Source of the DNA: Mesorhizobium sp.
GTDB lineage: Bacteria > Pseudomonadota > Alphaproteobacteria > Rhizobiales > Rhizobiaceae
Length of the DNA stretch: 64,000 nucleotides
Assembly: GCA_004020365.1 (NCBI GenBank)
Contig: SAQR01000002.1
Location: 62,001-126,000 of the forward strand
Direction: 5' to 3'
In this document: positions 47,008 to 56,239 of the stretch, in pieces
Numbering within the stretch: the first letter of the stretch is position 1
Layout: each line of letters starts with the position of its first letter
Made by a program: the position numbers and the translations under genes
Notes under the pieces: model-generated
Told to the model about the DNA's origin: nothing
The model's input: only the letters and a program-made list of their open reading frames with translations
Databases searched by the model: none

Positions 47008-47982
47008 TCAATCGTATTTGGCGACAAAGCGTCCGACGGCGGCGAGGCAATCGTCCTTCTCCTCGACATGCGGCATGTGGCTGGAATTTGGGAAGACAAT
47101 ACCTTCCACGTCCGGGATATGATCGAGAAAGGGCTGGACGCAGGACTCGGTCGCTTCGTCGTAGAATCCGCGGAACGCCAGCGTCGGCGCCTCGATCAGA
47201 TGCAGGCGGTCGACGATGGTCCAGTTCCGCATTGTGCCGATGACGTGGAATTCATTGGGGCCGTTCATGGTGTGATAGACCGTCGGATCCGCGTCGATTG
47301 CCGCGAATGTCCGGGCGACCTCCCGCGGCGTCGGAAGGACACGGCAGACGTGGCGGTCATAGAAGGCTTTGGTCGCCGCAACATAATCCGGGTGATCGGT
47401 GGTTCCGGCTGCCTCGTGCCGGTCAAGCGCGTTTTGCACGTCGGCCGGCAGCCCGGCCCGCAACTGCAGCGCGCCTTCGACCCATAGCGCCATCGAGGCC
47501 AGCGAATTGGCCAGGATCAACGCCTTGAGCCCGGTAGGGCGTCGCACGGCATGTTCGGCCGAGAGTATGCCGCCCCAGGACTGGCCGAGCAGGGCGTAAC
47601 GCTCGGCAATGCCAATGTGAGCGAGCAGCGCATCGAGTTCGCCCAAAAAGAAATCGACGGTCCAGAAGTCGCCGCCCTTGTCGGGCAGATGGGTCGATTT
47701 GCCGTTGCCGATCTGATCGTAGTGGATGACGGCCCGCCCGGTATCGGCAAGCTCCTTGAACGAATCGACATAGTCGTGGGTGCAGCCCGGCCCGCCGTGG
47801 GCGACGACCAACGGCAGCTTGCCCGAGTTGAGATCTCCGACTACGCGATACCAGGTGCGGTAGCCCCTGTAGCCGCTAAATCCTTCGGTGGTCGCATGTG
47901 CCGTCACAGTTCCAAGCTCCGCGTCCCAAGCCTTGTTTGCGGCCGACGGTACTAAGCGGCCCGGGGCATTTACAGCTAGCAC
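47008..47982 (-). CDS. Proline iminopeptidase-family alpha/beta hydrolase
   Basis: Serine hydrolase of 324 residues, cytoplasmic. HGGPG oxyanion motif at 62-66, nucleophile S135 in LLGQSWGG, an acid within FRGFYDEATES and catalytic His in NSSHMPHVEE. Proline iminopeptidase/tripeptidase type. A GTG at residue 26 could be the true start, since the first 25 residues are not conserved-looking. It sits opposite the peptide operon end and would complete intracellular peptide breakdown. Confidence 0.9.
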   Translation of the reverse strand: MLAVNAPGRLVPSAANKAWDAELGTVTAHATTEGFSGYRGYRTWYRVVGDLNSGKLPLVVAHGGPGCTHDYVDSFKELADTGRAVIHYDQIGNGKSTHLPDKGGDFWTVDFFLGELDALLAHIGIAERYALLGQSWGGILSAEHAVRRPTGLKALILANSLASMALWVEGALQLRAGLPADVQNALDRHEAAGTTDHPDYVAATKAFYDRHVCRVLPTPREVARTFAAIDADPTVYHTMNGPNEFHVIGTMRNWTIVDRLHLIEAPTLAFRGFYDEATESCVQPFLDHIPDVEGIVFPNSSHMPHVEEKDDCLAAVGRFVAKYD

Positions 47983-48160
47983 TATTAATAGGTTTGCCCT
48001 GGCGGGAGGAGCCCTCAGGTGGAGACCTCAATGCTCCGGCTCGAAACGGTCGCCTTTGCCATCATCCAGGCGGCGGATAAGGCGCGGGGTTCTCGTTCGG
48101 CGGACAGGTGTTTGCATGTGACGCTTCAACGCCACCCGATAGCCGCTAGGTCCCGTCCGC

Positions 48161-49057
48161 TCAAGCGGGCGCTGCTGTGCCGAGCGCTGCAGCCAGGACA
48201 TCAGCGAGGCCACGGCCGGCGCTGCCGTCCTTGTCGAGGCGCGGATTGTAGATGGTGACCTCGAGCCCAACCGCCTTGCCGCTCGCCAAGATGACGCGGA
48301 GCGCCGCCGACAGCTCGTCCCAGGACAGCCCGCCCGGCACGCGGAAATCGACCGCCGGCATGATTGCATCATCGAGACAATCGGCGTCGAGGTGGATGAA
48401 AAAGCCGTCAAGTTCCGCCCGCGTCAGGTGGCCAACGGCTGCTTGGGCGGCGGCTTCGACGCCTAGGCGACGGATGGCGTGCAGATCGTAAGCCATGAGC
48501 TCCGCTGGTATTGGTTGGCTGCCGTACTCGGCCTGGTCCTCGTGGTCGCGAAATGCGAAGGCGACGACGTCCTCGGAGCGAACCAACGGGCGGCGGCCCT
48601 CCAGGTCGGTCAACAGCGCCGGCCCGTAGCCGGTGACGAAGGCCAGGTCCATCGACGCGCCTTCGCTGTTGGGCTCGGCCTCGGGCTGGAAGAAGTCGGC
48701 GTGGCCGTCGATGAAGCACAGGCCGTAGCGGCCGCGCCGGCGCAGCGCCAGCATCGGACCCAGCAAGATCGTGCAGTCGCCGCCCAGCACCACCGGGAAT
48801 TCGCGGGCGTGCAGCACCTCCTCCACGGCGTCGGCGAGCCTGGGCGACCACGCCGCGATCGCGTTGGCATTCAGCGTCAGGGTGGCGGGGTCGGGCTTCG
48901 GGTCTTTCGGCGGGACCGCCAGCCGCCCGGCGCTGCGCGCATGGATGCGTTCGGCGAGGCCCAGTTCCAGCAGCCGACCGGGCAAGGCTTCAACGCCGTC
49001 GGTCGCCAGACCCAGCGAGGACGGCGCTTCAAGGATGGCATAGCGGCGGCTCGGCAT
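48161..49057 (-). CDS. Arginase/ureohydrolase-family protein
   Basis: Binuclear-metal hydrolase fold, 298 residues. Metal ligands in two motifs are intact: D117, H119 and D121 in FIDGHADF, D224 and D226 in [10 protein letters not shown]. The first motif, normally GGDHS, reads GGDCT, so C95 replaces the usual His; this Cys form is seen in a side branch of the family. It may hydrolyse arginine, agmatine, or a formimino compound; or a different guanidine. Stand-alone gene facing the iminopeptidase; no regulator adjacent. Confidence 0.85.
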   Translation of the reverse strand: MPSRRYAILEAPSSLGLATDGVEALPGRLLELGLAERIHARSAGRLAVPPKDPKPDPATLTLNANAIAAWSPRLADAVEEVLHAREFPVVLGGDCTILLGPMLALRRRGRYGLCFIDGHADFFQPEAEPNSEGASMDLAFVTGYGPALLTDLEGRRPLVRSEDVVAFAFRDHEDQAEYGSQPIPAELMAYDLHAIRRLGVEAAAQAAVGHLTRAELDGFFIHLDADCLDDAIMPAVDFRVPGGLSWDELSAALRVILASGKAVGLEVTIYNPRLDKDGSAGRGLADVLAAALGTAAPA

Positions 49058-49323
49058 CGGATGCTCCAGCTATCGCGGGTGAAAGCCGGCGTAACGCCGG
49101 CGTGACTTCAGTACGTGGGCGAGACCGAGGAAATTTCAAGCCGCCGCCCAATTCCCTGTTGAAGGCAAGATGAGCGCGTTCGAAGAGAACGTTGCGCGGC
49201 CGGATGAATGGCTTGCCGTAGCTCACAACGATCCAAAAACGGTGCCCACGGTCACCCGCACCTCGCCAATTTTGCCGGCAGGGCCTATCTCGTGGTGATC
49301 GACCCGAACCACGAAGGAGATCG

Positions 49324-49815
49324 ATGATGAATGCCAAAGCTGCAGCGGCCGAAGCGCTCGTTCGCGAGCCGGCGGCCGGCTCGACGCTCAACGTTCTGGG
49401 CATCACCCATATCTACAAAGCCACCGGCGCGGAGACCGCCGGGTCCTTCTCGCTCTGGGAGTCGGTGGTTCCGCCGGGCGCGGGAACGCCACCGCACATT
49501 CATGCCCGTGAGGATGAAGGCTTCTATGTGCTGAGCGGCGAACTCGTCGTCGAATTCGAGGGCGACGCCGCGCCCCGTCGCGTTGCGCCCGGCGGCTTCT
49601 TCTTCGGCGTACGCGGCCGGCGCCATGCCATCCGCAATGTCGGCGACAAGCCGGCTCGCGTGCTCGTCTTCTGCGCGCCAAGTTGCGGCCTTGATCAGAT
49701 GTTCGCGGAATTCGACGCCGCGACCGCCGCCGGCATGCCGGAGATGGCAAAGGTCGTGGACATCGCCGCCAAATACGGCGTTACTATCGAGGCGCCGGCT
49801 GATCCGCCGGGCTGA
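49324..49815 (+). CDS. Cupin-domain protein
   Basis: Small single-cupin protein of 163 residues. Metal-site motif 1 is complete: PPHIHAREDEGFYVLSGE (two His, Glu), and motif 2 has the His in GRRHAIRN. GAAGGAGATCG precedes the start. Convergent with the polyamine-type ATPase gene, 16 bases away. Function unknown: dioxygenase-like, isomerase and simple binding proteins share this form. Confidence 0.85.
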   Translation: MMNAKAAAAEALVREPAAGSTLNVLGITHIYKATGAETAGSFSLWESVVPPGAGTPPHIHAREDEGFYVLSGELVVEFEGDAAPRRVAPGGFFFGVRGRRHAIRNVGDKPARVLVFCAPSCGLDQMFAEFDAATAAGMPEMAKVVDIAAKYGVTIEAPADPPG

Positions 49816-49831
49816 GGTCGACGATCGTCTG

Positions 49832-50911
49832 TCAGGCGGGAAACAAAAATGCGGCGGCGGGATCGAAAAAAATCTGCTGTCCGCGCGGGGCGATGCCTTC
49901 CTGTGCTTGCGCCATGTCTGATGTCGGCCTGACGTCGATCTCCTGGCCGGCGGCGGTGCGCGCGATGACGCGCCGCCGCTCGCCGAAGAAGGCGGTGTCG
50001 ATGAACTCGACGGCAAGCCCGGCAGTGGCCGGACCGGGTCGCATCCGAAACGCTTCCGGCCGCACCATCAGCCTGGTCTTCTGGCCATGGCGGAACTCCC
50101 GATCGTTCCTGACGCCGGAGACGACCGAGCCATCGGCCAGGCGGATCGTGGCGGCGCCGTTGACGGTTTCAAGATGCTCGGCCGGCAGGAAATTGGAATT
50201 TCCGATGAAACTGGCCACGAATTCGCTCTGAGGTCTCAGATAGAGGTCCTCACCGCTGCCGATCTGCTCGATGCGGCCGTCCCGAAACAGCGCGATGCGA
50301 TCCGAAAGATGCAGCGCCTCGTCCTGATCGTGGGTGACGTACAGGATCGTTACGCCGGTTTCGCGATGGATGCGCCGTATCTCGGCCTGGATCTCCTCGC
50401 GCAGCTTCTTGTCGAGCGCCGAAAGCGGCTCGTCCATCAGCAGGATCGGCGGATCGTAGGCCAGCGCCCTGGCAAGCGCCACGCGCTGCTGCTGTCCGCC
50501 GGAAAGCGCGCCAGGATATCGGCCGCCGAAACTCTCGAGCCGCACCAGCGACAGCATCTCGGCGACCTTTCGCTTCACCTCGGCGTCCGGCCGGCGGCGC
50601 ACGCGCAATGGAAAGGCAACATTCTCGGCGACGGTGAGATGCTGGAACAGCGTGTAGCGCTGAAACACCATGCCGATGTTGCGCTTGTGCGACGGCACCG
50701 ACAGCAGCGACCTGCCCTTGAGAAGAACGTCGCCGGATGTCGGTTGCTGAAAGCCGGCGATGGCGTAGAGCGTCGTCGATTTGCCGGAGCCGGAGGGGCC
50801 GAGAAAGGTCAGGAATTCGCCCCTGGGTATATCGATCGTGACATCGTGCACGGCGACGAAGCTGCCGAACGCCTTGCGCAGGTCGCGAATGGAGAGGAAC
50901 GGTTCGGTCAT
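49832..50911 (-). CDS. ABC transporter ATP-binding protein (PotA-like)
   Basis: ATPase of 359 residues from ATG 50911, which overlaps the permease stop by 4 bases (ATGA). Walker A GPSGSGKS, signature LSGGQQQRVALARAL, Walker B PPILLMDEPLSALD and a C-terminal TOBE domain. Typical of spermidine/putrescine, thiamine or iron-type importers. Last gene in the eight-gene operon. Confidence 0.95.
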   Translation of the reverse strand: MTEPFLSIRDLRKAFGSFVAVHDVTIDIPRGEFLTFLGPSGSGKSTTLYAIAGFQQPTSGDVLLKGRSLLSVPSHKRNIGMVFQRYTLFQHLTVAENVAFPLRVRRRPDAEVKRKVAEMLSLVRLESFGGRYPGALSGGQQQRVALARALAYDPPILLMDEPLSALDKKLREEIQAEIRRIHRETGVTILYVTHDQDEALHLSDRIALFRDGRIEQIGSGEDLYLRPQSEFVASFIGNSNFLPAEHLETVNGAATIRLADGSVVSGVRNDREFRHGQKTRLMVRPEAFRMRPGPATAGLAVEFIDTAFFGERRRVIARTAAGQEIDVRPTSDMAQAQEGIAPRGQQIFFDPAAAFLFPA

Positions 50912-51708
50912 TTCGACAATTTCCGCCGAATGAGTGAGGTTACGATCATCAGGCTCAGCGTCAGAAGTACGAGAAGGCTGGAGGCCGCGGCGATGACCGG
51001 GCTGAGATCCTGGCGCAGGCTGCCCCAGATCTTGACCGGCAAGGTCTGCAAGGTGGGGCTGGCCATGAAGATCGCGACCACCACCTCGTCCCATGAGGCG
51101 AGGAAGGCGAAGATCGCCGCCGAAAAAATCCCGATCTTGATCGCCGGCAAGGTCACCCGGAGTTTTGCCTCGAATGGGCTTGCGCCGCAGACGATCGCCG
51201 CATCCTCGATGGATTTGTCGAAACCTTCGAGTGCCGCGGTGATCGGAATGATGGCGAAGGGGAGTGCCAGGACTGTGTGGGCGATGACAAAGCCTGCCGT
51301 GGTGCCGCCGAGCCCGATCCGCAGGAAGAATGCATAGATGGCGATGGCGAAGACGACGACCGGCAGCACCATTGGCGTCAGCAGCAGGCCGCGAAGCGTG
51401 TTGCGCCCGCGAAACTGTCCCCTGACCAGGGCGAAAGAAGCCAGGAGCCCGATGACGACGGCAAGAATCGCGGCCATGGTGGCAATGCGCGCGCTGGTCA
51501 GCGCCGCTTCGAGCCAGGCCGGATCGGCGAACAACTCCTCATACCATTTCAACGTCCAGCCGGGCGGCGGAAAAGCCAGCCACCGCGACGATCCGAACGA
51601 CAGCAGCACGATGAAGACTACCGGCAGCAGCAGAAACGCCGCAACCAGGCCGGTGAAACCCAGCAGTGCTGCACGCAGCCAGCCCAGCCGGTCGTAGTCG
51701 AGCAGCAT
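50908..51708 (-). CDS. ABC transporter permease (PotC-like)
   Basis: Inner-membrane permease, 266 residues, six helices, with the EAA-like loop (GFDKSIEDAAIVCGASPFEAKLRVTLP) near residues 155-185. Same operon as the ATPase. Confidence 0.94.
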   Translation of the reverse strand: MLLDYDRLGWLRAALLGFTGLVAAFLLLPVVFIVLLSFGSSRWLAFPPPGWTLKWYEELFADPAWLEAALTSARIATMAAILAVVIGLLASFALVRGQFRGRNTLRGLLLTPMVLPVVVFAIAIYAFFLRIGLGGTTAGFVIAHTVLALPFAIIPITAALEGFDKSIEDAAIVCGASPFEAKLRVTLPAIKIGIFSAAIFAFLASWDEVVVAIFMASPTLQTLPVKIWGSLRQDLSPVIAAASSLLVLLTLSLMIVTSLIRRKLSK

Positions 51709-51709
51709 C

Positions 51710-52570
51710 TCAGATGCCTCCTGTCATGCGCTTGGCGCCGACGAGCCGCAGTTGCAGCGCGTAGAGCGCCATGGTCACCAAAAGCAGGATGAAAGCCGCA
51801 GCACTTCCGAGCCCCCAGTTGAGCAAGGACTGGATCATCTGGGCGATCATTGCGGCGAGCATCATGTTGGAGGTGCCGCCGAGCAGCGTCGGCGTCACGA
51901 AATAGCCGAGCGACATGACGAAAACCATCAGGCCGCCTGCCGCGATTCCGGGAAGCGACAATGGCAGCAGAATGCGGCGGAAGGCGTCGAAGGGGCTCGC
52001 ACCGCACAGAGCGGCGGCGCGCAGCGTCATCGGATCAATGGCGCGCAAGGTTCCGACCAGCGGCAGTATCATGAATGGCAGCATGATGTAGACCATGCCG
52101 ATGGTGACGCCGGTCAGGTTGTTGATCAGCGGCAGCGGCTCGCTGATCAAGCCAATATCCATCAGCGTCCGGTTGATGACGCCGGTGCGTTGAAGCAGCA
52201 CCATCCAGGCATAGGTGCGGGTGAGCAGATTGGTCCACATCGACAGGATGATGATGCCGAAGACGATCGAGCCGAGGGCGGGCGGCATGATCGCCAGCAT
52301 CCAGGCGACCGGAAACGCCACGATCACGGTGACGGCGGTGACGACGGTGGCGACCAGAAAGGTGTTGAAGAAGACCCGCGCATAAGTGCCGTCGCCAAAC
52401 AGGATTGCATAGTTCTGCAGGCCCGGCACGGGTTCGGTCACGCTGCGCAACAGCAATGCAACGACTGGCACCACGAAGAACAGGGCGATAAGGATCAACG
52501 CCGGCAAGGCGCCACCGATGCCATCTGGCGTTCGGAGGATTGGCTGTCGATGAAGCAAATGGCCCGACAT
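51710..52570 (-). CDS. ABC transporter permease (PotB-like)
   Basis: Inner-membrane permease, 286 residues, six helices; the EAA-like loop is DPMTLRAAALCGASPFDAFRRILLP. Starts 69 bases after the binding-protein gene and ends one base before the second permease. Confidence 0.94.
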   Translation of the reverse strand: MSGHLLHRQPILRTPDGIGGALPALILIALFFVVPVVALLLRSVTEPVPGLQNYAILFGDGTYARVFFNTFLVATVVTAVTVIVAFPVAWMLAIMPPALGSIVFGIIILSMWTNLLTRTYAWMVLLQRTGVINRTLMDIGLISEPLPLINNLTGVTIGMVYIMLPFMILPLVGTLRAIDPMTLRAAALCGASPFDAFRRILLPLSLPGIAAGGLMVFVMSLGYFVTPTLLGGTSNMMLAAMIAQMIQSLLNWGLGSAAAFILLLVTMALYALQLRLVGAKRMTGGI

Positions 52571-52639
52571 GGCGATGATTCCGGCAGCTCAGGCGGGACG
52601 CGTGGCGACGCCCCGCCGGTTCATGGGTGAGGTCGGCCT

Positions 52640-53644
52640 CTACCGGGCCTGCCAGGCGTACCAGCGCTCCGCAATCTTGTCGCGGTTTTCAGCCCAGTAG
52701 TTCATGTCGAGGTTGATCTGCCCGTCGACATAGGCGTCTGGCAGCGACTTGACGACCTCGGCCGGCATTTCGGCCTTGGCTGCCGTGTTGATCGGGGCGT
52801 AGCCGCTTGCTTCAGCAAACATGGCCTGGCTTTTCGGGCTTGTCGCAGCGGCCAGGAATTTCATCGCGCTCGCCTTGTTCTTCGAACCCTTGGGGATGAC
52901 GAGCACGTCGGCGGCGGTCATGTTCTGATTCCAGGTTGCGCCGACATCGGCGCCGTCCTGCTCGAGGGCGAAAACACGTCCGTTCCAGAGCTGCCCGAAG
53001 GCTGCCTCACCGGAGGCGATCAGCTGTTGCGACTGCGCGCCGCTGTCCCACCAGACGATTTCCGATTTGATCGTGTCGAGTTTCTTGAACGCCCGGTCGA
53101 GGTCGAGCGGATAGAGCTTGTCTGCCGGCACGCCGTCGGCCAGCAGCGCAATCTCGATGACGCCCGGTGCCGACCATTTGTAAAACGTGCGTTTGCCGGG
53201 AAATTTCGTCAGGTCGAACATGTCGGCCCAGCCCGCCGGTTCGCCCGACACCGCGCCTTTGTTCCAGGCAAGAACGAAGGAGTAGTAGAAGCTGCCGACC
53301 GCATGATCGGTGGTGAAGCGAGCATCGAGATCGGCTTTCGGCACGACGTTGAAATCGATCGGCTCGAGCAGGCCGTCCTTGGCCGCCTTGATGGCGAAAT
53401 CCATTTCGACATCGACGACATCCCAGGCGACACTGCCGCCTTCCACCATGGCCTTCAGCTTGCCGTAGTCGGTCGGGCCGTCCTGCAGGACCTTGATGCC
53501 GGAACTCGCTTCGAACGGAGCGGCCCAGGATTTGGTCTGCGCCTCCTGGGTGGTTCCGCCCCAGCTGGTGAACACCATCTCATCGGCCTGCGCGGCAGTG
53601 GCCGCCAGGAGTCCGGCCAAAATGCCGGTCAAAATCAGTTTCAT
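52640..53644 (-). CDS. Polyamine-type ABC transporter binding protein (PotD-like)
   Basis: Periplasmic solute-binding protein of 334 residues with signal peptide (about 1-20, ending AAQA). Family 13 style: MVFTSWGGTTQEAQ, AMVEGGSVAWDVVDVE, FPGKRTFYKWSAPGVIEIALLADG. The start ATG 53644 has GAGGAG upstream. The N-terminal extension of the open frame to 54172 is the reverse of the aldehyde dehydrogenase gene. Substrate unknown, but a polyamine or similar organic amine is a fair guess. Confidence 0.93.
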   Translation of the reverse strand: MKLILTGILAGLLAATAAQADEMVFTSWGGTTQEAQTKSWAAPFEASSGIKVLQDGPTDYGKLKAMVEGGSVAWDVVDVEMDFAIKAAKDGLLEPIDFNVVPKADLDARFTTDHAVGSFYYSFVLAWNKGAVSGEPAGWADMFDLTKFPGKRTFYKWSAPGVIEIALLADGVPADKLYPLDLDRAFKKLDTIKSEIVWWDSGAQSQQLIASGEAAFGQLWNGRVFALEQDGADVGATWNQNMTAADVLVIPKGSKNKASAMKFLAAATSPKSQAMFAEASGYAPINTAAKAEMPAEVVKSLPDAYVDGQINLDMNYWAENRDKIAERWYAWQAR

Positions 53645-53708
53645 GTCATTCTCCTCTGTTGGTTGTTTTTGTTTCTTGTTGTTGTGAAATTGCGCGGTTG
53701 GCGCTGCC

Positions 53709-55184
53709 TCATCGCATGACGAACGGGTCCGGGATCGGCTCGTCGGATATCCGTATCCAGACGGATTTCGAGCGCGTGTAATCGCGGATGGCGTCGAGCC
53801 CGCCCTCACGGCCGAGCCCGGACTGACCATAGCCGCCGAATGGCACGAGCGGCGAAACCGCACGGTATGTATTGACCCAGACGACGCCGGCATGGATGTC
53901 GCGCGCCATGCGGTGCGCCTTGGCGAGATTGGTGGTGAACACGCCCGAGGCCAGGCCGAACGGCGTATCGTTGGCAAGCGCCAGGGCTTCGGCTTCCGTG
54001 TCGAAGGTGAGAACGCTGAGCACCGGACCGAACAATTCATCCCGCACGCAGGGCAGCGCTGGATCCTCGGCGTCGATGATGGTCGGTGCGTAGTAGAAGC
54101 CGTGCGGATGCTCGTCCGGCCTCTTTCCGCCGGTGACCAGCGTCCCGCCCTTGGCGAGGCTCTCGGCAACAATCTTCTCGATCCATTCCCGCTGGCGTGG
54201 CGTTGCCAGCGGTCCCATTTCGGTGGCCGGATCCTGCGGATCGCCGATCCTGATGGCCTCGGCCTTGTGCTTCAGCCTGTCCAGGAACTCGGCCTTTATC
54301 GAACGCTCGACAAGCAGCCGCGAGCCGGCGACGCAGCTTTGTCCAGACGCTGCGAAAATCCCGGCCACGACCGCGTTGGCCGCGCTGTCCAGGTCTGCGT
54401 CGGCGAAAACCACCACCGGGCTTTTGCCGCCCAGCTCCAGCGTCGTATAGGCGAGATTTTCCGCCGTGTTGCGGATTATCGCACGAGCGGTCGAAGGTCC
54501 GCCGGTGAATGCGACGCGTGAAACCAGCGGATGACTTGTCAGGCGCCGGCCGCAATCGTGCCCGAACCCGGTCAGTATGTTGACGCTTCCGGCGGGAAAT
54601 CCGGCCTCGTGAACGAGTTCGGCGAAGGCCAGCAGCGGCGCGGGGCCGTCTTCCGAGGCCTTCAGGACGACCGTGCAGCCGGCCGCCAGTGCCGGACCGA
54701 GCTTGACCGCCGAAAGGAAGAGCTGCGAATTCCACGGCACGACGGCAGCGACGACGCCGATCGGCTCGCGCCGGATGGTGACGTCCATTTCGGCCTTGTC
54801 GATCGGCACATGCGAGCCTTCATGCTTGTCGGCAAGCCCGCCATAGTAGCGGTAATAATCGCCGACATAGGCGATCTGGGCGCGGGTCTCGCGGATGATC
54901 TTGCCGGTGTCGCGCGTTTCCAGTTCGGCCAGGCGGTCGGCATTGGCGACGACCAGGTCGCCGAGGCGCACCAGCAGCTTGCCGCGGGCGGTCGCCGTCA
55001 GGGATGCCCAGGCGGTGGAGTGCAAAGTCCGGTGCGCCGCCTCGACGGCGCGGTCGACATCGGCCTCGGTTGCGGCGGGCATCGTCGCCCAGGGCGTTCC
55101 GGTTGATGGATCGATGCTTACGAAGGTGGCTGTCGGGGTATCGAACGCCCCATCTATGAAGTTGCTGAAAGCCACAAGGGTCAT
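53709..55184 (-). CDS. Aldehyde dehydrogenase
   Basis: NAD(P)-dependent aldehyde dehydrogenase, 491 residues. Catalytic N152 (PWNSQ), Glu at 250 (LELGGKSP), nucleophilic C284 (SGQSCVAGS), all intact. Start overlaps the LLM monooxygenase stop by 4 bases (ATGA). Substrate likely the aldehyde formed upstream in the pathway (semialdehyde of a ring-opened or amine substrate); inferred from operon position. Confidence 0.95.
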   Translation of the reverse strand: MTLVAFSNFIDGAFDTPTATFVSIDPSTGTPWATMPAATEADVDRAVEAAHRTLHSTAWASLTATARGKLLVRLGDLVVANADRLAELETRDTGKIIRETRAQIAYVGDYYRYYGGLADKHEGSHVPIDKAEMDVTIRREPIGVVAAVVPWNSQLFLSAVKLGPALAAGCTVVLKASEDGPAPLLAFAELVHEAGFPAGSVNILTGFGHDCGRRLTSHPLVSRVAFTGGPSTARAIIRNTAENLAYTTLELGGKSPVVVFADADLDSAANAVVAGIFAASGQSCVAGSRLLVERSIKAEFLDRLKHKAEAIRIGDPQDPATEMGPLATPRQREWIEKIVAESLAKGGTLVTGGKRPDEHPHGFYYAPTIIDAEDPALPCVRDELFGPVLSVLTFDTEAEALALANDTPFGLASGVFTTNLAKAHRMARDIHAGVVWVNTYRAVSPLVPFGGYGQSGLGREGGLDAIRDYTRSKSVWIRISDEPIPDPFVMR

Positions 55185-56233
55185 TGCCGCCTCCCATCCC
55201 GGAAGGCCGGCATCACCTTGTCGACGAACAGCTGCAGCGACTTCTTTTTGCGCTCATGCGGCAGGCCGCTGTCGATCCAGATCGAATATTGGTCGTAGCC
55301 GAGCGCCTCGTGCGCCTTCAGCCGGGTGATCACCTCTTCGGCTTCGCCGATGACCAGGTTCTGTCGGATTTTGTCCGGCGCATATTGCGGCATCGCCGCA
55401 ATCTCGTCGTCGGTGAGCGCTTCCAATATGCCTTGGCGAACCGGCTTCTTGTTCTGGAACCACGCGCCGAACTGGCAGTAGAACAGCGACAGGTCCTTCG
55501 TCAGCTGCTCCGCATCGGCGGCGTCTTCGGCAACGAATGTGTGCATCAGCAGCATGATCTCGGGGCGGGCCATGTCCGGATGCGCCGCGCACGCCGCGTT
55601 GAAGCGCTCCATCAGGCTGGTTACCTCGTCATCGCCGGAGGCGAGCGGCGTCACCTGGACGTTGCAGCCGTTGGACACGGCGAAGTCGTGCGAGTTCGGA
55701 TCGCGCGCCGCCACCCAGATCGGCGGGTGCGGTGTTTGCACCGGCTTGGGCGACGAGGTGGTCGAGGGGAACGACCAGAATTCGCCGGACATCTCGAAAT
55801 CGCCTTGCCAGAGGCCCTTGATGGCCGGGATGATCTCGCGCATGCGCTGGCCCGCGCCCCAGGCGTCGAGCCCAGGGAACAGGCGTTGGTACTCGTAGCT
55901 GTAGGCGCCGCGGGCGATGCCGATGTCGAGCCGGCCGCCGGTGACGACATCGGTCATGGCTGCCTCGCCGGCGAGCTTGATCGGATGCCAGAACGGCGCG
56001 ACGATCGTCCCTGTGCCCAGCCGGATGCGCTTCGTCCTGGCGCCGAGAAAGGCGATGTTGATGAACGGGTTTGGCGAGATGGTGAACTCCATGCCGTGGT
56101 GCTCGCCGATCCAGGCCGTCTCGAAGCCTGCCGCCTCGGCCATCAGGACCAGTTCCTCAAGCTCGTCGATGAGCTCGGCATGCGGCTTTGCCGGGTCCGA
56201 GCGTTCCATATGGACGAAGAGCGAGAACTTCAT
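55181..56233 (-). CDS. LLM-class flavin-dependent monooxygenase
   Basis: Luciferase-like monooxygenase of 350 residues, TIM barrel, using FMNH2 from a partner reductase. Landmarks: MAEAAGFETAWIGEHHG, RLDIGIARGAYSYEYQ, PPIWVAARDP; the family position of RutA-like enzymes. The next gene upstream (56240-58033) brings a flavin reductase, so the two together make a two-component system. Substrate unknown. Confidence 0.93.
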   Translation of the reverse strand: MKFSLFVHMERSDPAKPHAELIDELEELVLMAEAAGFETAWIGEHHGMEFTISPNPFINIAFLGARTKRIRLGTGTIVAPFWHPIKLAGEAAMTDVVTGGRLDIGIARGAYSYEYQRLFPGLDAWGAGQRMREIIPAIKGLWQGDFEMSGEFWSFPSTTSSPKPVQTPHPPIWVAARDPNSHDFAVSNGCNVQVTPLASGDDEVTSLMERFNAACAAHPDMARPEIMLLMHTFVAEDAADAEQLTKDLSLFYCQFGAWFQNKKPVRQGILEALTDDEIAAMPQYAPDKIRQNLVIGEAEEVITRLKAHEALGYDQYSIWIDSGLPHERKKKSLQLFVDKVMPAFRDGRRQ

Positions 56234-56239
56234 ATCTGT

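Noticed and set aside
46973-47008. Inverted repeat AGGCCTG/CAGGCCT between convergent genes as terminator
   Set aside because: The loop is 22 bases and there is no T-run on either strand, so the evidence for termination is too weak.
52640-54172. Single 510-residue protein across the binding protein and part of the ALDH region
   Set aside because: The N-terminal extension is Arg/Ser-rich noise; a signal peptide and ribosome site at 53644 define the real start.
54531-55106. Plus-strand open frame over the aldehyde dehydrogenase gene
   Set aside because: Antisense to a gene with all catalytic residues intact; no start site or family motif.
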